From Arthrobacter sp. Hiyo8 (GTDB taxonomy: Bacteria > Actinomycetota > Actinomycetes > Actinomycetales > Micrococcaceae), in NCBI GenBank assembly GCA_001549895.1, contig AP014719.1, positions 4,588,001 through 4,652,000 of the forward strand: a stretch of DNA of 64,000 nucleotides. Direction: 5' to 3'. Below, piece by piece: positions 28,495 to 38,611 of the stretch (position 1 is its first letter; every line of letters begins with the position of its first letter). A program made the translations under genes and the position numbers. Under the pieces are notes generated by a model. The model made no database searches. It was given only the letters and a program-made list of their open reading frames with translations, and was not told the origin of the DNA.

Positions 28495-29137
28495 TTGATC
28501 AGTTTTCTCCGCGGAACCGTGGCACACGTCAGTCTCTCCACGGCCGTCATCGATCTCAACGGCGCCGGTCTGAGCGTCTACGCCACGCCCCAAACCCTCA
28601 GCCACCTGCACGTCGGCGACGAAGCGAAGCTGTTCACTTCGTTGATCGTCCGGGAGGACTCCCTGACGCTCTTTGGTTTCTCGAACGACGACGAACGCGA
28701 AGTTTTCGATGTCCTGCTCAGTGTGAGCGGGGTGGGGCCGCGCCTGGCCCTTGCAGTCCTGGCCGTCCACGAGCCCGAGGCGATCCGGGTGGCCGCGCAT
28801 TCCGGCGATGCCAAGTCATTCACCAAGGTCCCCGGTATCGGCCCGAAAGTGGCCGGCAGGATCGTCCTGGAACTGGCGGGCAAACTCGTTCCCCACGGCA
28901 CCGCGCCCGGGCCGCCCCGCCGTCGCGGCCGAGTCTGTCTGGAAGCCGCAGGTGGTCGCCGCGATGACGAGCCTGGGCTGGTCGGAGAAGGACGCTGCCG
29001 GCAGCATCGACAAGGCAATGGCCGATTCCCCGGAACTTGCCGACGCCGGCAACGTCGCCCAGATCCTGCGCGCAACCCTTCGCTGGCTCGGGCAGGACGG
29101 CGCCCGCGCCGGAAACCGGGTAGGCAGCCGTGGCTGA
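28495..29137 (+). CDS. ruvA: Holliday junction branch migration protein RuvA (two frameshifts)
   Basis: Tetrameric DNA-junction binding subunit. The OB domain begins MISFLRGTVAHVSLSTAVID. The helix-hairpin-helix pair follows in LLSVSGVGPRLALAVLA and FTKVPGIGPKVAGRIVLELA. The C-terminal RuvB-contact domain reads VVAAMTSLGWSEKDA and ends GNRVGSRG. Two bases are missing in the G/C-rich linker around 28905-28915. The TTG start at 28495 follows CAGGAG. The stop overlaps the ruvB start by eight bases. Confidence 0.93.
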
Positions 29138-30206
29138 GCAGTCCCTCGTTACCGGGGGAGAGGAACCCGAAGAGCGCATCATCGAAGCCGCACTTCGCCC
29201 GAAGAACCTCCACGACTTCGTAGGCCAGCACCGTGTCCGAAAGCAACTCTCGCTCGTGCTGGAAGCCTCGAGGATGCGCGGTCGCAGCGCGGACCACGTC
29301 CTGCTTTCGGGCCCTCCTGGGCTCGGCAAGACTACTCTGTCCATGATCATCGCCGCCGAGATGAACGCACCCTTGCGCATCAGCAGCGGGCCGGCCATCC
29401 AGCACGCCGGAGACCTTGCGGCCATCCTCTCCTCGCTTTCTGAAGGCGAAGTGCTCTTCCTCGACGAAATCCACCGGATGTCCCGGCCCGCAGAGGAAAT
29501 GCTGTACATGGCCATGGAAGACTTCCGGGTGGACATCGTGGTGGGCAAGGGCGCAGGCGCCACTGCCATTCCGCTTGAGCTGCCGCCCTTCACCCTCGTG
29601 GGCGCCACCACGCGGGCCGGCCTGCTGCCTGGACCGCTGCGTGACCGCTTTGGTTTTACCGGGCACCTGGAGTTCTACTCAGTGGCGGAGCTGGAACTCG
29701 TACTGCGCCGCTCGGCCGGACTGCTTGACCTGAAAGTCAACTCGGCCGGCTTCAGCGAGATTGCGGGCCGTTCCCGCGGAACCCCGCGTATCGCCAACCG
29801 GCTGCTTCGCCGTGTCCGGGACTGGGCTTTGGTTCACGGCATCGAACAAATCGATGCCCGTGCCGCCTCCGCTGCGTTGGACATGTACGAGGTGGACCAG
29901 CGTGGCTTGGATCGCCTGGACCGTGCTGTGCTGGAAGCCCTGATCCTCAAGTTCAACGGCGGTCCCGTAGGGCTCTCCACCCTCGCTATCGCCGTGGGGG
30001 AGGAACCGGAGACCGTCGAAACGGTCGCTGAGCCGTACCTGGTGCGCGAAGGCCTCTTGGGACGGACGCCGCGCGGCAGGATTGCCATGGCGTCAGCCTG
30101 GACGCACCTCGGATACGCCGTGCCGCCAGGAGTGTTCGGGCAGGACCCGCTGGCGTTGTTCGAGGATAGCGAAAACGGGGCGGAAAGCATCGACACCGGC
30201 CGTTAG
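29130..30206 (+). CDS. ruvB: Holliday junction branch migration ATPase RuvB
   Basis: AAA+ motor that drives branch migration with RuvA. The frame is intact, 358 residues. Walker A is GPPGLGKTTLS and Walker B is VLFLDEIHR; sensor 1 is VGATTRAG, followed by LRDRFGF (arginine finger region) and SRGTPRIANRLLRR. The winged-helix C-terminal domain ends with RTPRGRIAMASAWTHLG. The GTG start lies inside the end of ruvA. A TAGACT hexamer at 30231-30236, just beyond the stop, may start the next transcript (yajC). Confidence 0.96.
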   Translation: MAEQSLVTGGEEPEERIIEAALRPKNLHDFVGQHRVRKQLSLVLEASRMRGRSADHVLLSGPPGLGKTTLSMIIAAEMNAPLRISSGPAIQHAGDLAAILSSLSEGEVLFLDEIHRMSRPAEEMLYMAMEDFRVDIVVGKGAGATAIPLELPPFTLVGATTRAGLLPGPLRDRFGFTGHLEFYSVAELELVLRRSAGLLDLKVNSAGFSEIAGRSRGTPRIANRLLRRVRDWALVHGIEQIDARAASAALDMYEVDQRGLDRLDRAVLEALILKFNGGPVGLSTLAIAVGEEPETVETVAEPYLVREGLLGRTPRGRIAMASAWTHLGYAVPPGVFGQDPLALFEDSENGAESIDTGR

Positions 30207-30384
30207 CACGATCCATTCAGCTTAACCCTCTAGACTGGTATGACACTCGGCACGTTCGAGTCCTTGGTTCTGTGCCCGCCGTCGGAGCATTGTGCGGCCA
30301 AGTGGGCGAAAGCTCCACGGCCGCCGGATCCACCGGCAGACATGGCCGTGAAACAAAAACGTAAGTAAAGAACGGAACTTCCCT

Positions 30385-30776
30385 GTGGATCCAATGACAA
30401 TCCTGCTGTTCGCCATGCTCGGCGTCTTCATCTTCATGATGTTCCGCCGCAACAAGAAGACGCAGCAACAGCAGGCCAAGCTGCAGTCCCAGTTTGCCCC
30501 CGGCGTTGACGTCATGACCAGTTTCGGACTGTTCGGCCGAATCGTCTCGATGGACGACGCCGAGAACAAGGTTGTCCTGGAACTGTCCCCGGGCAACCTC
30601 GCCACGGTGCACCGCCAGGCCGTCACCAAGATCGTTGAGCCCGCCGAGGAGGCCGCAGTTGACGTTCCGGACGACGCGTCGTCGCTGACGGCCGCGGATG
30701 CCGATGCATCTGCATCCGCGGAGACCCGGACGAGACCCTCAAGCGCCTCAACGACGAGGGCAAGAAGGACAACTAG
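30385..30776 (+). CDS. yajC: Preprotein translocase accessory subunit YajC (one frameshift)
   Basis: Small membrane protein of the SecDF-YajC complex. One helix (TILLFAMLGVFIFMMFRRNKK) is followed by the YajC domain (FAPGVDVMTSFGLFGRIVSMDD, VLELSPGNLATVHRQAV) and an acidic Ala/Asp-rich tail. One C is missing near 30725; corrected, the end reads ETPDETLKRLNDEGKKDN with a TAG at 30774-30776. The start is GTG at 30385. Gene order yajC-secD-secF is standard. Confidence 0.92.
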
Positions 30777-30885
30777 CCCGTACCCGCTCTACAAGCGGGA
30801 ATAGTTCTACGGCAATGAATCGCCGCCGGCCTGCGCTCACCCGTGCACGTCGGCGGCTGTTCCGTCATCAACAGGAAGATCGAAC

Positions 30886-32640
30886 ATGGCACGAACCGGC
30901 CACAAAAATGCAGCCCGCAGGGTGCTGATCTGGCTTGTCGCAATATTCGCTGTACTGACAGCAGTCCTCGGTGGCGGCGTCATCACTGGTCACGCCAGCT
31001 GGGCCCCAAAGCTCGCGCTTGACCTCGAGGGCGGCACGCAAATGATTCTCGCGCCCAAGGTCGAAGGATCAACCGGCATCAACGAAGAACAGTTGAACCA
31101 GGCCGTCGCGATTATCCGCCAACGCGTTGACAGCTCCGGTGTCGCCGAAGCGGAAATCACCACGCAGTCCGGCCGTAACGTCGTGGTAAGCCTTCCCGGT
31201 ACGCCAAGTTCGGAAACCCGTGCCCTGATCCAGGCATCTGCCGACATGAACTTCCGCCCAGTGATCACCACCGGTGACCCTGCGGCCGTTCCGGTCGCAT
31301 CCCGCACGCCGGACGCGAGCCTGCCCAAGCCCACCGCTGCGCCGACCAACGCCAGCGACAGCAACTGGGTCACAGCCGACGTCTACAAGGCCTTCGAAGC
31401 CTTGGACTGCGTCAACCCGGCCCAGGATAAGCAGCCGCGGTCGGATCCCGCCAAGCCGCTGGTGACCTGCGAGCCGGCAACGGCCAAGACTCCTGCCGTC
31501 AAGTACATCCTTGGCCCGGTCGAAGTGAAGGGCCAGGACATCGTGTCGTCCTCCTTCGATCCCGTCCAGGGCGCGCAGGGCTCGGTCACCAATGCGTGGG
31601 GCGTGACCATCACGTTCGATGCCAACGCCACCAAGACCTTCAAGGACGTTACGCAGAGGCTCAACCAGTTCTACGTGGCATCGCAGGCGCAGGGCGGCAA
31701 CGACCCCAAGGCCCAGTTCGCCATCGTCCTGGATGACCAGGTTATTTCCGCGCCGCGTGCCCTCGCAGTCATTACCGATGGCAAGCCGCAGATCACGGGT
31801 AACTTCACGCAGGCCTCGGCACAGGCGTTGTCGGACCAGCTTCGCTACGGCGCTTTGCCCATCAGCTTCGATATTCAGTCCGAGGAACAGATTTCCGCCA
31901 CCCTCGGTGGCGAGCAGCTTCGTCTTGGCCTGATGGCCGGTGTGATCGGGCTCCTGCTCGTGGTGGTCTATTCGCTCTTCCAGTACCGGGCCTTGGGCTT
32001 TGTCACCATCCTCTCCCTCGTTGTGGCCGGTGGACTGACATACCTAGCCATCGCGATCCTTGGCTGGACTGAAAACTACCGGCTGTCCCTTGCCGGTGTG
32101 GCAGGTCTTATCGTGGCCATTGGCCAGACAGCCGACTCCTTCATCGTGTACTTCGAACGCATCCGTGACGAACTTCGTGAGGGCAAGGGCCTCGTGTCCG
32201 CCGTCGCTAACGGTTGGAAGCGCGCCAAGCGCACGGTCCTTGCGTCCAAGGCCGTCAACCTGCTCGCGGCCTTGGTGCTGTACTTCGTCGCTGTTGGAAA
32301 CGTCCGCGGCTTCGCCTTCACTCTTGGCCTCACCGCGCTGGCAGACCTCCTGGTCGTGTTCATGTTCACGCACCCCACGCTCCAGGTGCTGGCCCGGACC
32401 AAGTTCTTCGGCGAGGGGCACCGCTTCTCCGGCCTCGACCCTGAGCGACTGGGCGCCGTGCCGCTGTACCGCGGTGCCGGCCGGCTCCGCACGCCAACGG
32501 AGAAGCCCGCCGTCGTGCGCGCCCGCAACACCGGTGCTGCCGCTGAAGCCGAGCGCCGCATGACCATCGCCGAACGCCGGCTTGCCGAGAAGCAGGCCCA
32601 GTTGACTGGTTCTTCCAACGGCACCAAGGAGGAGAAGTAA
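30886..32640 (+). CDS. secD: Protein translocase subunit SecD
   Basis: RND-type membrane protein that uses the proton gradient to pull exported proteins out of SecYEG. It is intact at 584 residues. Helix 1 (VLIWLVAIFAVLTAVLGGGVI) precedes the P1 periplasmic domain with KLALDLEGGTQMIL and VDSSGVAEAEI. Five clustered helices follow from LRLGLMAGVIGLLLVVVYS, including GLIVAIGQTADSFIVYFERI with the conserved proton-path region. A long basic/Ala-rich C-terminal tail (~90 residues) and a variable insertion near residues 130-200 are lineage features. The stop and the secF start overlap as TAATG. Confidence 0.96.
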   Translation: MARTGHKNAARRVLIWLVAIFAVLTAVLGGGVITGHASWAPKLALDLEGGTQMILAPKVEGSTGINEEQLNQAVAIIRQRVDSSGVAEAEITTQSGRNVVVSLPGTPSSETRALIQASADMNFRPVITTGDPAAVPVASRTPDASLPKPTAAPTNASDSNWVTADVYKAFEALDCVNPAQDKQPRSDPAKPLVTCEPATAKTPAVKYILGPVEVKGQDIVSSSFDPVQGAQGSVTNAWGVTITFDANATKTFKDVTQRLNQFYVASQAQGGNDPKAQFAIVLDDQVISAPRALAVITDGKPQITGNFTQASAQALSDQLRYGALPISFDIQSEEQISATLGGEQLRLGLMAGVIGLLLVVVYSLFQYRALGFVTILSLVVAGGLTYLAIAILGWTENYRLSLAGVAGLIVAIGQTADSFIVYFERIRDELREGKGLVSAVANGWKRAKRTVLASKAVNLLAALVLYFVAVGNVRGFAFTLGLTALADLLVVFMFTHPTLQVLARTKFFGEGHRFSGLDPERLGAVPLYRGAGRLRTPTEKPAVVRARNTGAAAEAERRMTIAERRLAEKQAQLTGSSNGTKEEK

Positions 32641-33653
32641 TGACCACGAGCTTCGCAAAGTTCGGCAACGAGCTCTACACGGGCAAGCGTTCTTACAACT
32701 TCGTTTCCAGCAAGAAGATCTGGTTCATCATCGCCGCAGTAGCGGTGGCGATCTCCATCCTCCTGCCGGTGGTCAAGGGCGGGTACAACCTCGGAATCGA
32801 CTTCCGGGGCGGCTCCGAGTTCACGGTGTCCAACGTGAAGACCACCGAATCCGCCCCGGGCGAGAAGGCAGTCCACGACGTCGTTGCTGGTGCCGTTCCG
32901 CGCGTCGCCAACGTCGCTGGCAGCACTATGCGCATCCAGACCGACAAACTCAGCGATGACCAGACCATCAAGATCAAGACGGATCTCGCGAAGGCCTACG
33001 GCGTGACCGAAAACCAGGTCACCTCGACCTTCATCGGCCCCACCTGGGGGCAGGATGTCACCAAGCAGGCCCTGATCGGCCTCGCGGTGTTCGTTGGGCT
33101 GGCCGCTCTTTTGATGGCGTTGTACTTCCGCACCTGGAAGATGTCGGTTTCTGCCCTTGCCGGCATGCTGGTCACGATGTTCACTACGGCCGGTGTCTAC
33201 TCCTTGAGCGATTTCGAGGTGACACCGTCGGCCATCATCGGCTTCCTGACGGTCCTCAGCTACTCCCTGTACGACACCGTGGTGGTTTTCGACAAGATCC
33301 GTGAAAACACCTCGGACATCGCGACCTCCAGCCGGCGCACTTTCGCCGAAGAGGTCAACCTTGCCGTCAACCAAACCCTGGTGCGCTCCATCAACACCAT
33401 GATGGTGGCAGTATTGCCGGTCGCCGCGATTCTGTTCATCGGCGCCGGACTGTTGGGCGCCGGCACGCTCCGCGACCTGTCCCTCGCCCTGTTCGTCGGT
33501 ATCCTGATCGGTACGGCGGCGACGATCTTCATCGCGGCTCCGCTCTACGCGTGGCTGCGCCAGAGCGAACCCGAGCTGCAGAAGCAGGCCAAGAAGGTGG
33601 CGACCCGGCGCGCGGCAGCCGTCAGCGCGAACTCGGAAGCAGCAGCCGTTTAG
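32640..33653 (+). CDS. secF: Protein translocase subunit SecF
   Basis: Partner of SecD, intact at 337 residues, six helices. Typical features are the N-terminal YNFVSSKKIWFIIAAVAVAIS, LGIDFRGGSEFTVSN, then SYSLYDTVVVFDKIREN with its conserved Asp, and VNQTLVRSINTMMVAVLPV. The ATG overlaps the last base of the secD stop, so translation is coupled. A strong terminator follows 16 bases beyond the stop, which ends the yajC-secD-secF unit. In mycobacteria an apt gene lies between secF and relA; none is present here. Confidence 0.96.
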   Translation: MTTSFAKFGNELYTGKRSYNFVSSKKIWFIIAAVAVAISILLPVVKGGYNLGIDFRGGSEFTVSNVKTTESAPGEKAVHDVVAGAVPRVANVAGSTMRIQTDKLSDDQTIKIKTDLAKAYGVTENQVTSTFIGPTWGQDVTKQALIGLAVFVGLAALLMALYFRTWKMSVSALAGMLVTMFTTAGVYSLSDFEVTPSAIIGFLTVLSYSLYDTVVVFDKIRENTSDIATSSRRTFAEEVNLAVNQTLVRSINTMMVAVLPVAAILFIGAGLLGAGTLRDLSLALFVGILIGTAATIFIAAPLYAWLRQSEPELQKQAKKVATRRAAAVSANSEAAAV

Positions 33654-33668
33654 CCTCGTTTCCCCTTG

Positions 33669-33708
33669 AAGGGCCGGTCACCGCCGAAAAGTGGTGACCG
33701 GCCCTTTT
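33669..33708 (+). terminator. Rho-independent terminator after secF
   Basis: A perfect 14-bp stem (arms AAGGGCCGGTCACC and its complement) with a 10-base loop, followed by TT after the stem's own TT, giving a short T-run. Confidence 0.85.
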
Positions 33709-33741
33709 GCGTTCCCGGCTCCGTCATCTGGGTACCGGTTC

Positions 33742-33769
33742 TTGGAGAGCTCACCAGCGGGAATAGACT
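33742..33769 (+). promoter_or_regulatory. Candidate relA promoter
   Basis: TTGGAG (33742-33747) and TAGACT (33764-33769) with 16 bases between, about 34 bases before the relA start and just after the secF terminator. Confidence 0.5.
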
Positions 33770-33802
33770 GGGAGAATTAAGTCAGTCGTGAGAGGTGCTT
33801 TT

Positions 33803-36193
33803 GTGGAGGAACGTACGACGTCGGCGCCGCCGGCGGGCGGAGAGGACGGCCTGAGCCGCGTGCCCGGCACCGCAACTGCAGCTACGGGAAGCACCGTGGA
33901 CGGTGTGCCCGTGGACTCCCCGGGCGTGCGCCCGACGTTCCCCGGACGACGCGAGCGGACGCGCTCCAGGCTGGCGAAGTTGACGGGACGGGGCACGAGC
34001 ACCTATTCGCCCATCCTCGAACCGCTCCTGCGGACCGTCAGGGCCAACAACCCCAAAGAAGACCTCGATCTCATCCAGCGGGCCTTTACCGTGGCAGAGC
34101 GCAGCCATCAGGGCCAGAAGCGGAAGAGCGGCGATCCGTACATCACCCACCCCGTTGCGGTGGCCACGATCCTGGCCGAATTGGGCCTCACAGGCACAAC
34201 CCTTGCTGCTGCACTCCTGCACGACACCGTCGAGGACACTCCCTACACCCTCGCTGACCTGACGCGTGATTTCGGCCCCGAGGTCGCAATGCTCGTGGAC
34301 GGCGTCACCAAGCTGGACAAAGTCCAATTCGGTGAGGCCGCACAGTCCGAGACCGTCCGCAAGATGGTCGTGGCCATGGCCAAGGACATCCGGGTACTGA
34401 TGATCAAGCTGGCGGACCGGCTGCACAACGCCCGTACGTGGCGCTTTGTTTCCGCTGAATCTTCCGCCCGCAAAGCGCGCGAAACACTTGAGATCTTTGC
34501 ACCGCTGGCCCACCGCCTTGGCATGAACACCATCAAATGGGAACTTGAGGATCTTTCCTTCGCCGCCTTGTACCCGAAGGTGTATGAAGAAATCGTCCGG
34601 ATGGTGGGGGACCGCACTCCAGAGCGCGAGAAGAGCCTGAGCGTCATCCGCAACCAGATTGCCGAAGACCTGCGCGTCGCCCGCATCAAGGCCACCATCA
34701 CGGGCCGCCCCAAGCATTACTACTCGATCTACCAAAAGATGATTGTCCGGGACAAGGACTTCGACGACATCAACGACCTCATGGGCGTGCGTGTCCTCGT
34801 GGATTCCGTCCGTGACTGTTACGCGGCTCTTGGCACCTTGCATTCGCGCTGGAACCCCCTTCCGGGACGGTTCAAGGACTACATCGCCATGCCGAAGTTC
34901 AACATGTACCAGTCCTTGCACACCACCGTGATCGGGCCCGGGGCAAGCCCGTTGAGATCCAGATCCGTACCCACGAAATGCATCGCCGTGCCGAGTATGG
35001 CGTGGCGGCACACTGGAAGTACAAGGACCAGCCCAACCGGACCGCCGTAGGTCCGGGGAGCCCCAAGGACGGCGACATGGGCTGGTTGCGTTCCCTGGTC
35101 GACTGGCAGCAGGAAACATCGGATCCGGGCGAATTCCTGGACTCGCTGCGTTTTGAAATCAATGCCCGGGAAGTGTTCGTCTTCACCCCCAAGGGCGAGG
35201 TCATGGCCCTTCCCGCAGGATCGACACCGGTGGACTTCGCCTACGCGGTGCACACCGAAGTGGGTCACCGGACCATCGGTGCGCGCGTCAACGGCAAGCT
35301 GGTTCCGCTCAACAGCGAACTCAATCACGGCGACTGGGTGGAGATCTTCACCTCCAAGGCCGAGGGCGCAGGACCGAGCCAGGACTGGCAGCATTTCGTC
35401 AAAAGCGCCCGGGCGCGCAACAAGATCCGGCAGTGGTTCAGCAAGGAACGCCGCGAAGAGGCCATCGAGCGGGGCAAGGACCAGCTGACCCGCGCCATGC
35501 GTAAGCAGAACCTGCCCCTGCAACGGCTCATGACACATGACGCCTTGTCCACGGTGGCCGAGGAATTCCACTACGTCGACATTTCCGGCCTGTATGCCGG
35601 CGTCGGAGACGGGCACACTTCGGCGCAGTCCGTCATGGAAAAGCTCATGGAGCACCTCGGTGGGCATGAGACGCCCGATGAGGACCTGGACGAAGTCAGC
35701 ATTCCCTCGCAACTCCAGAAGACCCGGTACTCGGACTCCGGCGTCATTGTCCGCGGCGTGGGGATGTCTGGGTGAAGCTGGCCCGCTGCTGCACGCCTGT
35801 ACCGCCTGATCCGATCCTCGGGTTCGTGACCGCGGCTCGGGGGTGTCGGTACACCGCACGGACTGTACGAATGTCTCGGACCTCCGTGACCAGCCCGATC
35901 GCATCGTCGAGGTTGAATGGGCTCCGACCCAATCCAGCGTCTTCCTGGTGGAGATCCAGGTGGAAGCCTTGGACCGGAAGTCGTTGCTTTCGGATGTCAC
36001 CCGCGTGCTTTCGGAAAACCACGTCAACATCCTGGCTGCTTCCGTGCACACCTCCAGCGACCGGGTAGCCATCTCCCGCTTCGCGTTCGAAATGGGCGAT
36101 CCTAAGTACCTTCACCACGTGCTCAGTGCCGTGCGCAGGATCGACGGGGTCTTTGACGTCTACCGGACCACGGGCAACCGCAGGAGAAGCTGA
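33803..36193 (+). CDS. relA: Bifunctional (p)ppGpp synthetase/hydrolase RelA/SpoT (three frameshifts)
   Basis: Long RSH protein controlling the stringent response. The HD hydrolase domain has the HD pair in AALLHDTVEDTP and DIRVLMIKLADRLHN. The synthetase domain has GRPKHYYSIYQKM and RFKDYIAMPKFNMYQSLHTT. Then come TGS (EVFVFTPKGEVMALP), the CCTPVPPDPILGF zinc-finger segment and an ACT domain (FLVEIQVEALDRKSLLSDVT). Single-base losses fall near 34942, 35765 and 35830, each in a G or C run. Rejoined length is ~797. The GTG at 33803 has GAGAGG at seven bases; a GTG at 33788 is less likely. Confidence 0.94.
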
Positions 36194-36203
36194 ACCTAGC
36201 AAC

Positions 36204-36845
36204 TCAGGCGGCTACCTCAGGCGGCAAGACGTCGGAAGGCGGCGGGTCAGCGGTCCGAGCCAACGCGGCAATCTTGCGCAGTGCAGCTTTCTTGTGGGGC
36301 ACCCTCGTGGACGCCTCCACCGCGAGGGTCAAGAGCCGCAGCCGGACGCCCAATTCATCCCGGGACAGCAGCATCCGCAGTGCGGCAAGGCCCTGCTGGC
36401 TTCTACGTGTAGGGCCACATCCACGGCCGTCCGCAGGGGACTGGTCACGAGCAGCCCGCCGATGCTGACCACGTCCAGTTGGCCTAAACGGACTTCGTGC
36501 AGGATACAGCCGCGGCCGAACGCAAGCTCGATATACGGTGTTTGGCGTCCACGAGAAGCGAAAGCCTCTCTGGGGCATCCGCGCAACCGTAAATCCAGGC
36601 CGCCGTCATGCGCCCCGCGATGACCTTCCTGCGAATGCGATCCGGAACCACCAGGGCGGCCGCGCGGGCTCGGAGCCGAGGCGTGACATCGAGCCCGAGG
36701 GAGTGAAACTCTTCTCGTAGAGTGGTGTGAGCACGCCGTCCGTAGCCATTGATTGAAGCTCGGCCCACGTGAACTGCGGGCTGGGCGCGTACAGCTCTTG
36801 GGCAGGGAAGTCCTGTTGCTGCGCAGGCGGTAATCTCGGGGCCAT
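36204..36845 (-). CDS. AbiEi-like/hypothetical protein (three frameshifts)
   Basis: A ~215-residue protein whose N-terminus (FTWAELQSMATDGVLTPLY) looks like the winged-helix domain of AbiEi-type antitoxins. It continues with LDVTPRLRARAAALV, then VRLGQLDVVSIGGLLVTSPLRTAVDVALH and a C-terminal helix pair (RMLLSRDELGVRLRLLTLAVE). The middle part (promoter-like VVxIxGxxVTSPxRTxxDxA) is the segment shared with AbiEi and related proteins. Single-base losses near 36720, 36500 and 36400 split it. No toxin gene (AbiEii nucleotidyltransferase) is adjacent, so a working toxin-antitoxin pair is not supported. Confidence 0.6.
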
Positions 36846-36875
36846 TCAGCAATCATCGCGTGGCTGCCGCAACGG

Positions 36876-36920
36876 AACAGGCCCCGTGTCGGTTATGTGG
36901 ATAACCGGCACGGGCCTGTT
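36876..36920 (-). terminator. Terminator hairpin downstream of the DUF349 gene
   Basis: A ~20-bp stem with arms of the type AACAGGCCCGTG...CGGTTAT around a four-base loop. One C bulge and one wobble interrupt it, and the bulge may itself be a base-calling difference. It lies 29 bases beyond the DUF349 stop and between two minus-strand genes. Confidence 0.65.
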
Positions 36921-36948
36921 GGTTCAAGCTCTACTACTACAACTACTA

Positions 36949-38546
36949 CTACGCGAGATCGCTTGCCGAACGCTGGATCTGGTCAAGCCATGCCTCTCGT
37001 GCTTCAAGGGCCTCGCGGGCGTTCTTGATGCGGCGCTGGTCTCCGGCCTTTTCGGCCTTTTCCAGGTCTTCCCTCAGGCCGGCGATAGCCGCTTCCAGCT
37101 GCGACAAGGCGCTGTTGGTGCGGGCCTTCGTCTCCGGGTTGCTCCGGCGCCATTTGTCCTCTTCGGCGTCGCGGACGGCGTCCTCAACCTTGCGAAGGCC
37201 GGCTTCGATCCTGCCCATGTCGGCGCGGGGACCTTGCCGGCTTCTTCCCAGCGGTCGCGGATGGACTGCAGGGCCTTCTTGGCAGCATTGAGGTCCGTGA
37301 TCGGCAGCAGGGCCTGTGCCTCGACAACGAGCTCTTCCTTGACGGCAAGGTTTGCCGTGTACTGCTGGTCGATCTCGTCGTTGGCAGCCTGGCGGTTGCT
37401 GAAGAATACGTCCTGCGCGGCACGGAAACGGAGCCAGAGGGCGTCGTCATCCTTGCGGCTGGCGCGAGGCGTAGCCTTCCACTGGTCCATGAGACGGCGG
37501 TATTCGCCGGCGGCGAATCCCCAATCCGTGGAACTGGAGAGGGCTTCGGCCTCGACGATCAGCTGTTCCTTGGCGACCTTGGCCGCCGAGTTGGTGCTGT
37601 CCAATTGGGAGAAGTACGCACGGCGGTGGCGGTCAAAGACGGTACGGGCCGAGCGGAACCGCTTCCACAGCGCGTCCTCGTTGCTTCGTCCAAGCCGGAT
37701 GCCGTTCTTCTGGGCGGTCTTCCAGCTCTCGAAGAGTTCGTTCATGCGGGCGCTGGACGTCTTCCACTGGACCTGGGACGGATCCTGGGATGCGATGGAT
37801 TCGGCTTCGGCGACGATCGCCTCGCGTGCCGCGAGCTCCGCGGATCGTGCGGCGTCGTGTGCAGCTTTCTCGGACTTCTCCAACTCGGAAATCTGTCCAG
37901 CCAAGGCATCGAGTCGAGCCTCGGCAGTGCGGATGTCGCCCACCATGTTTCGCTCTGCCAGCTGCTCACGCAGGTGCTCGACCGTCTTCTGCATGTCCGT
38001 GGCCGGGCCTTGGACTCCACGCGGTGTTCCATCAAAACGATCTGCGCAACAACGTCGTCGTACTTCCGGGCGAAGTATGCCAGCGCCTCGTCGGTGCTCA
38101 CTCCCGGGTACTGTCCCACCGGCTGCTCTTCGCCGTCGATGGTCAGGAAGACGTGGCCGTCACCCTCGGCGCGCCCCACTTGGCGGCTTCCGCCAGGGAC
38201 ACAGCCGTAGGCTGGGCTGCCGGCGCGGCCGGAATAACACTGGCGGCTGCCTTGGGCGGGCAGCAAATGCTGCGGGGGAAGGCGCATGCGAGGGGCCGGA
38301 CGTGGCGCCGGAGAGGCAGGCTTGGGCGCGGGTTCTGCCGCGTCGGCCACTGGGGCGTCGGGTTCTGCCGCGTCGGCCACTGGGCGTCGGTTCTGCCGCG
38401 TCGGCCACTGGGGCGTCGGGTTCTGCCGGGGCAGCGAGCTCGGCTGGGGCAACCGGCGCAACGCCGGCCTGCTCAGCTACGGGAGCCTGGGTTTCTTCGT
38501 CGTTGGCCACTACTGCAGTTTCGTCGGATTTCTGACTGTCTGTCAC
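36949..38546 (-). CDS. DUF349 coiled-coil protein (at least five frameshifts)
   Basis: About 535 residues. The N-terminal ~130 are Ala/Pro/Glu-rich with tandem PDAPVADAAE decapeptides. Then comes VFLTIDGEEQPVGQYPGVSTDEAL, followed by repeated DUF349 units of two long helices (ALWKRFRSARTVFDRHRRAYF, ALWLRFRAAQDVFFSNRQA) separated by LIVEAEAL and LVVEAQAL segments, and a helical end AREAWLDQIQRSASDLA. DUF349 function is not established. Losses cluster around 38420-38170, 38005 and 37225. The GTG start at 38546 begins MTDSQKSDETAV. Five more in-frame TAG triplets follow the stop within 18 bases. Confidence 0.85.
38331..38434. repeat. 30-bp tandem repeat inside the DUF349 gene
   Basis: Three full copies and one partial copy of a 30-base unit (it begins GGTTCTGCCGCG on the plus strand) encode the decapeptide PDAPVADAAE on the minus strand. 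The copies differ only by the length of their G-runs: copy 2 has GGG where copies 1 and 3 have GGGG, and the junction to copy 3 has GG for GGG. That breaks the reading frame. Confidence 0.8.
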
Positions 38547-38611
38547 CGCTAAAAGTCTTTCGCTTGGAGGGATTACTAAGGTAATGCGCCGTGGACGATG
38601 GTCCGGGCTAG

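Noticed and set aside
36204..36845. AbiE-type toxin-antitoxin system
   Set aside because: Only an AbiEi-like protein is present; no nucleotidyltransferase toxin gene is adjacent.
38331..38434. CRISPR-like array
   Set aside because: The repeats are adjacent without spacers and encode a decapeptide in the DUF349 frame.
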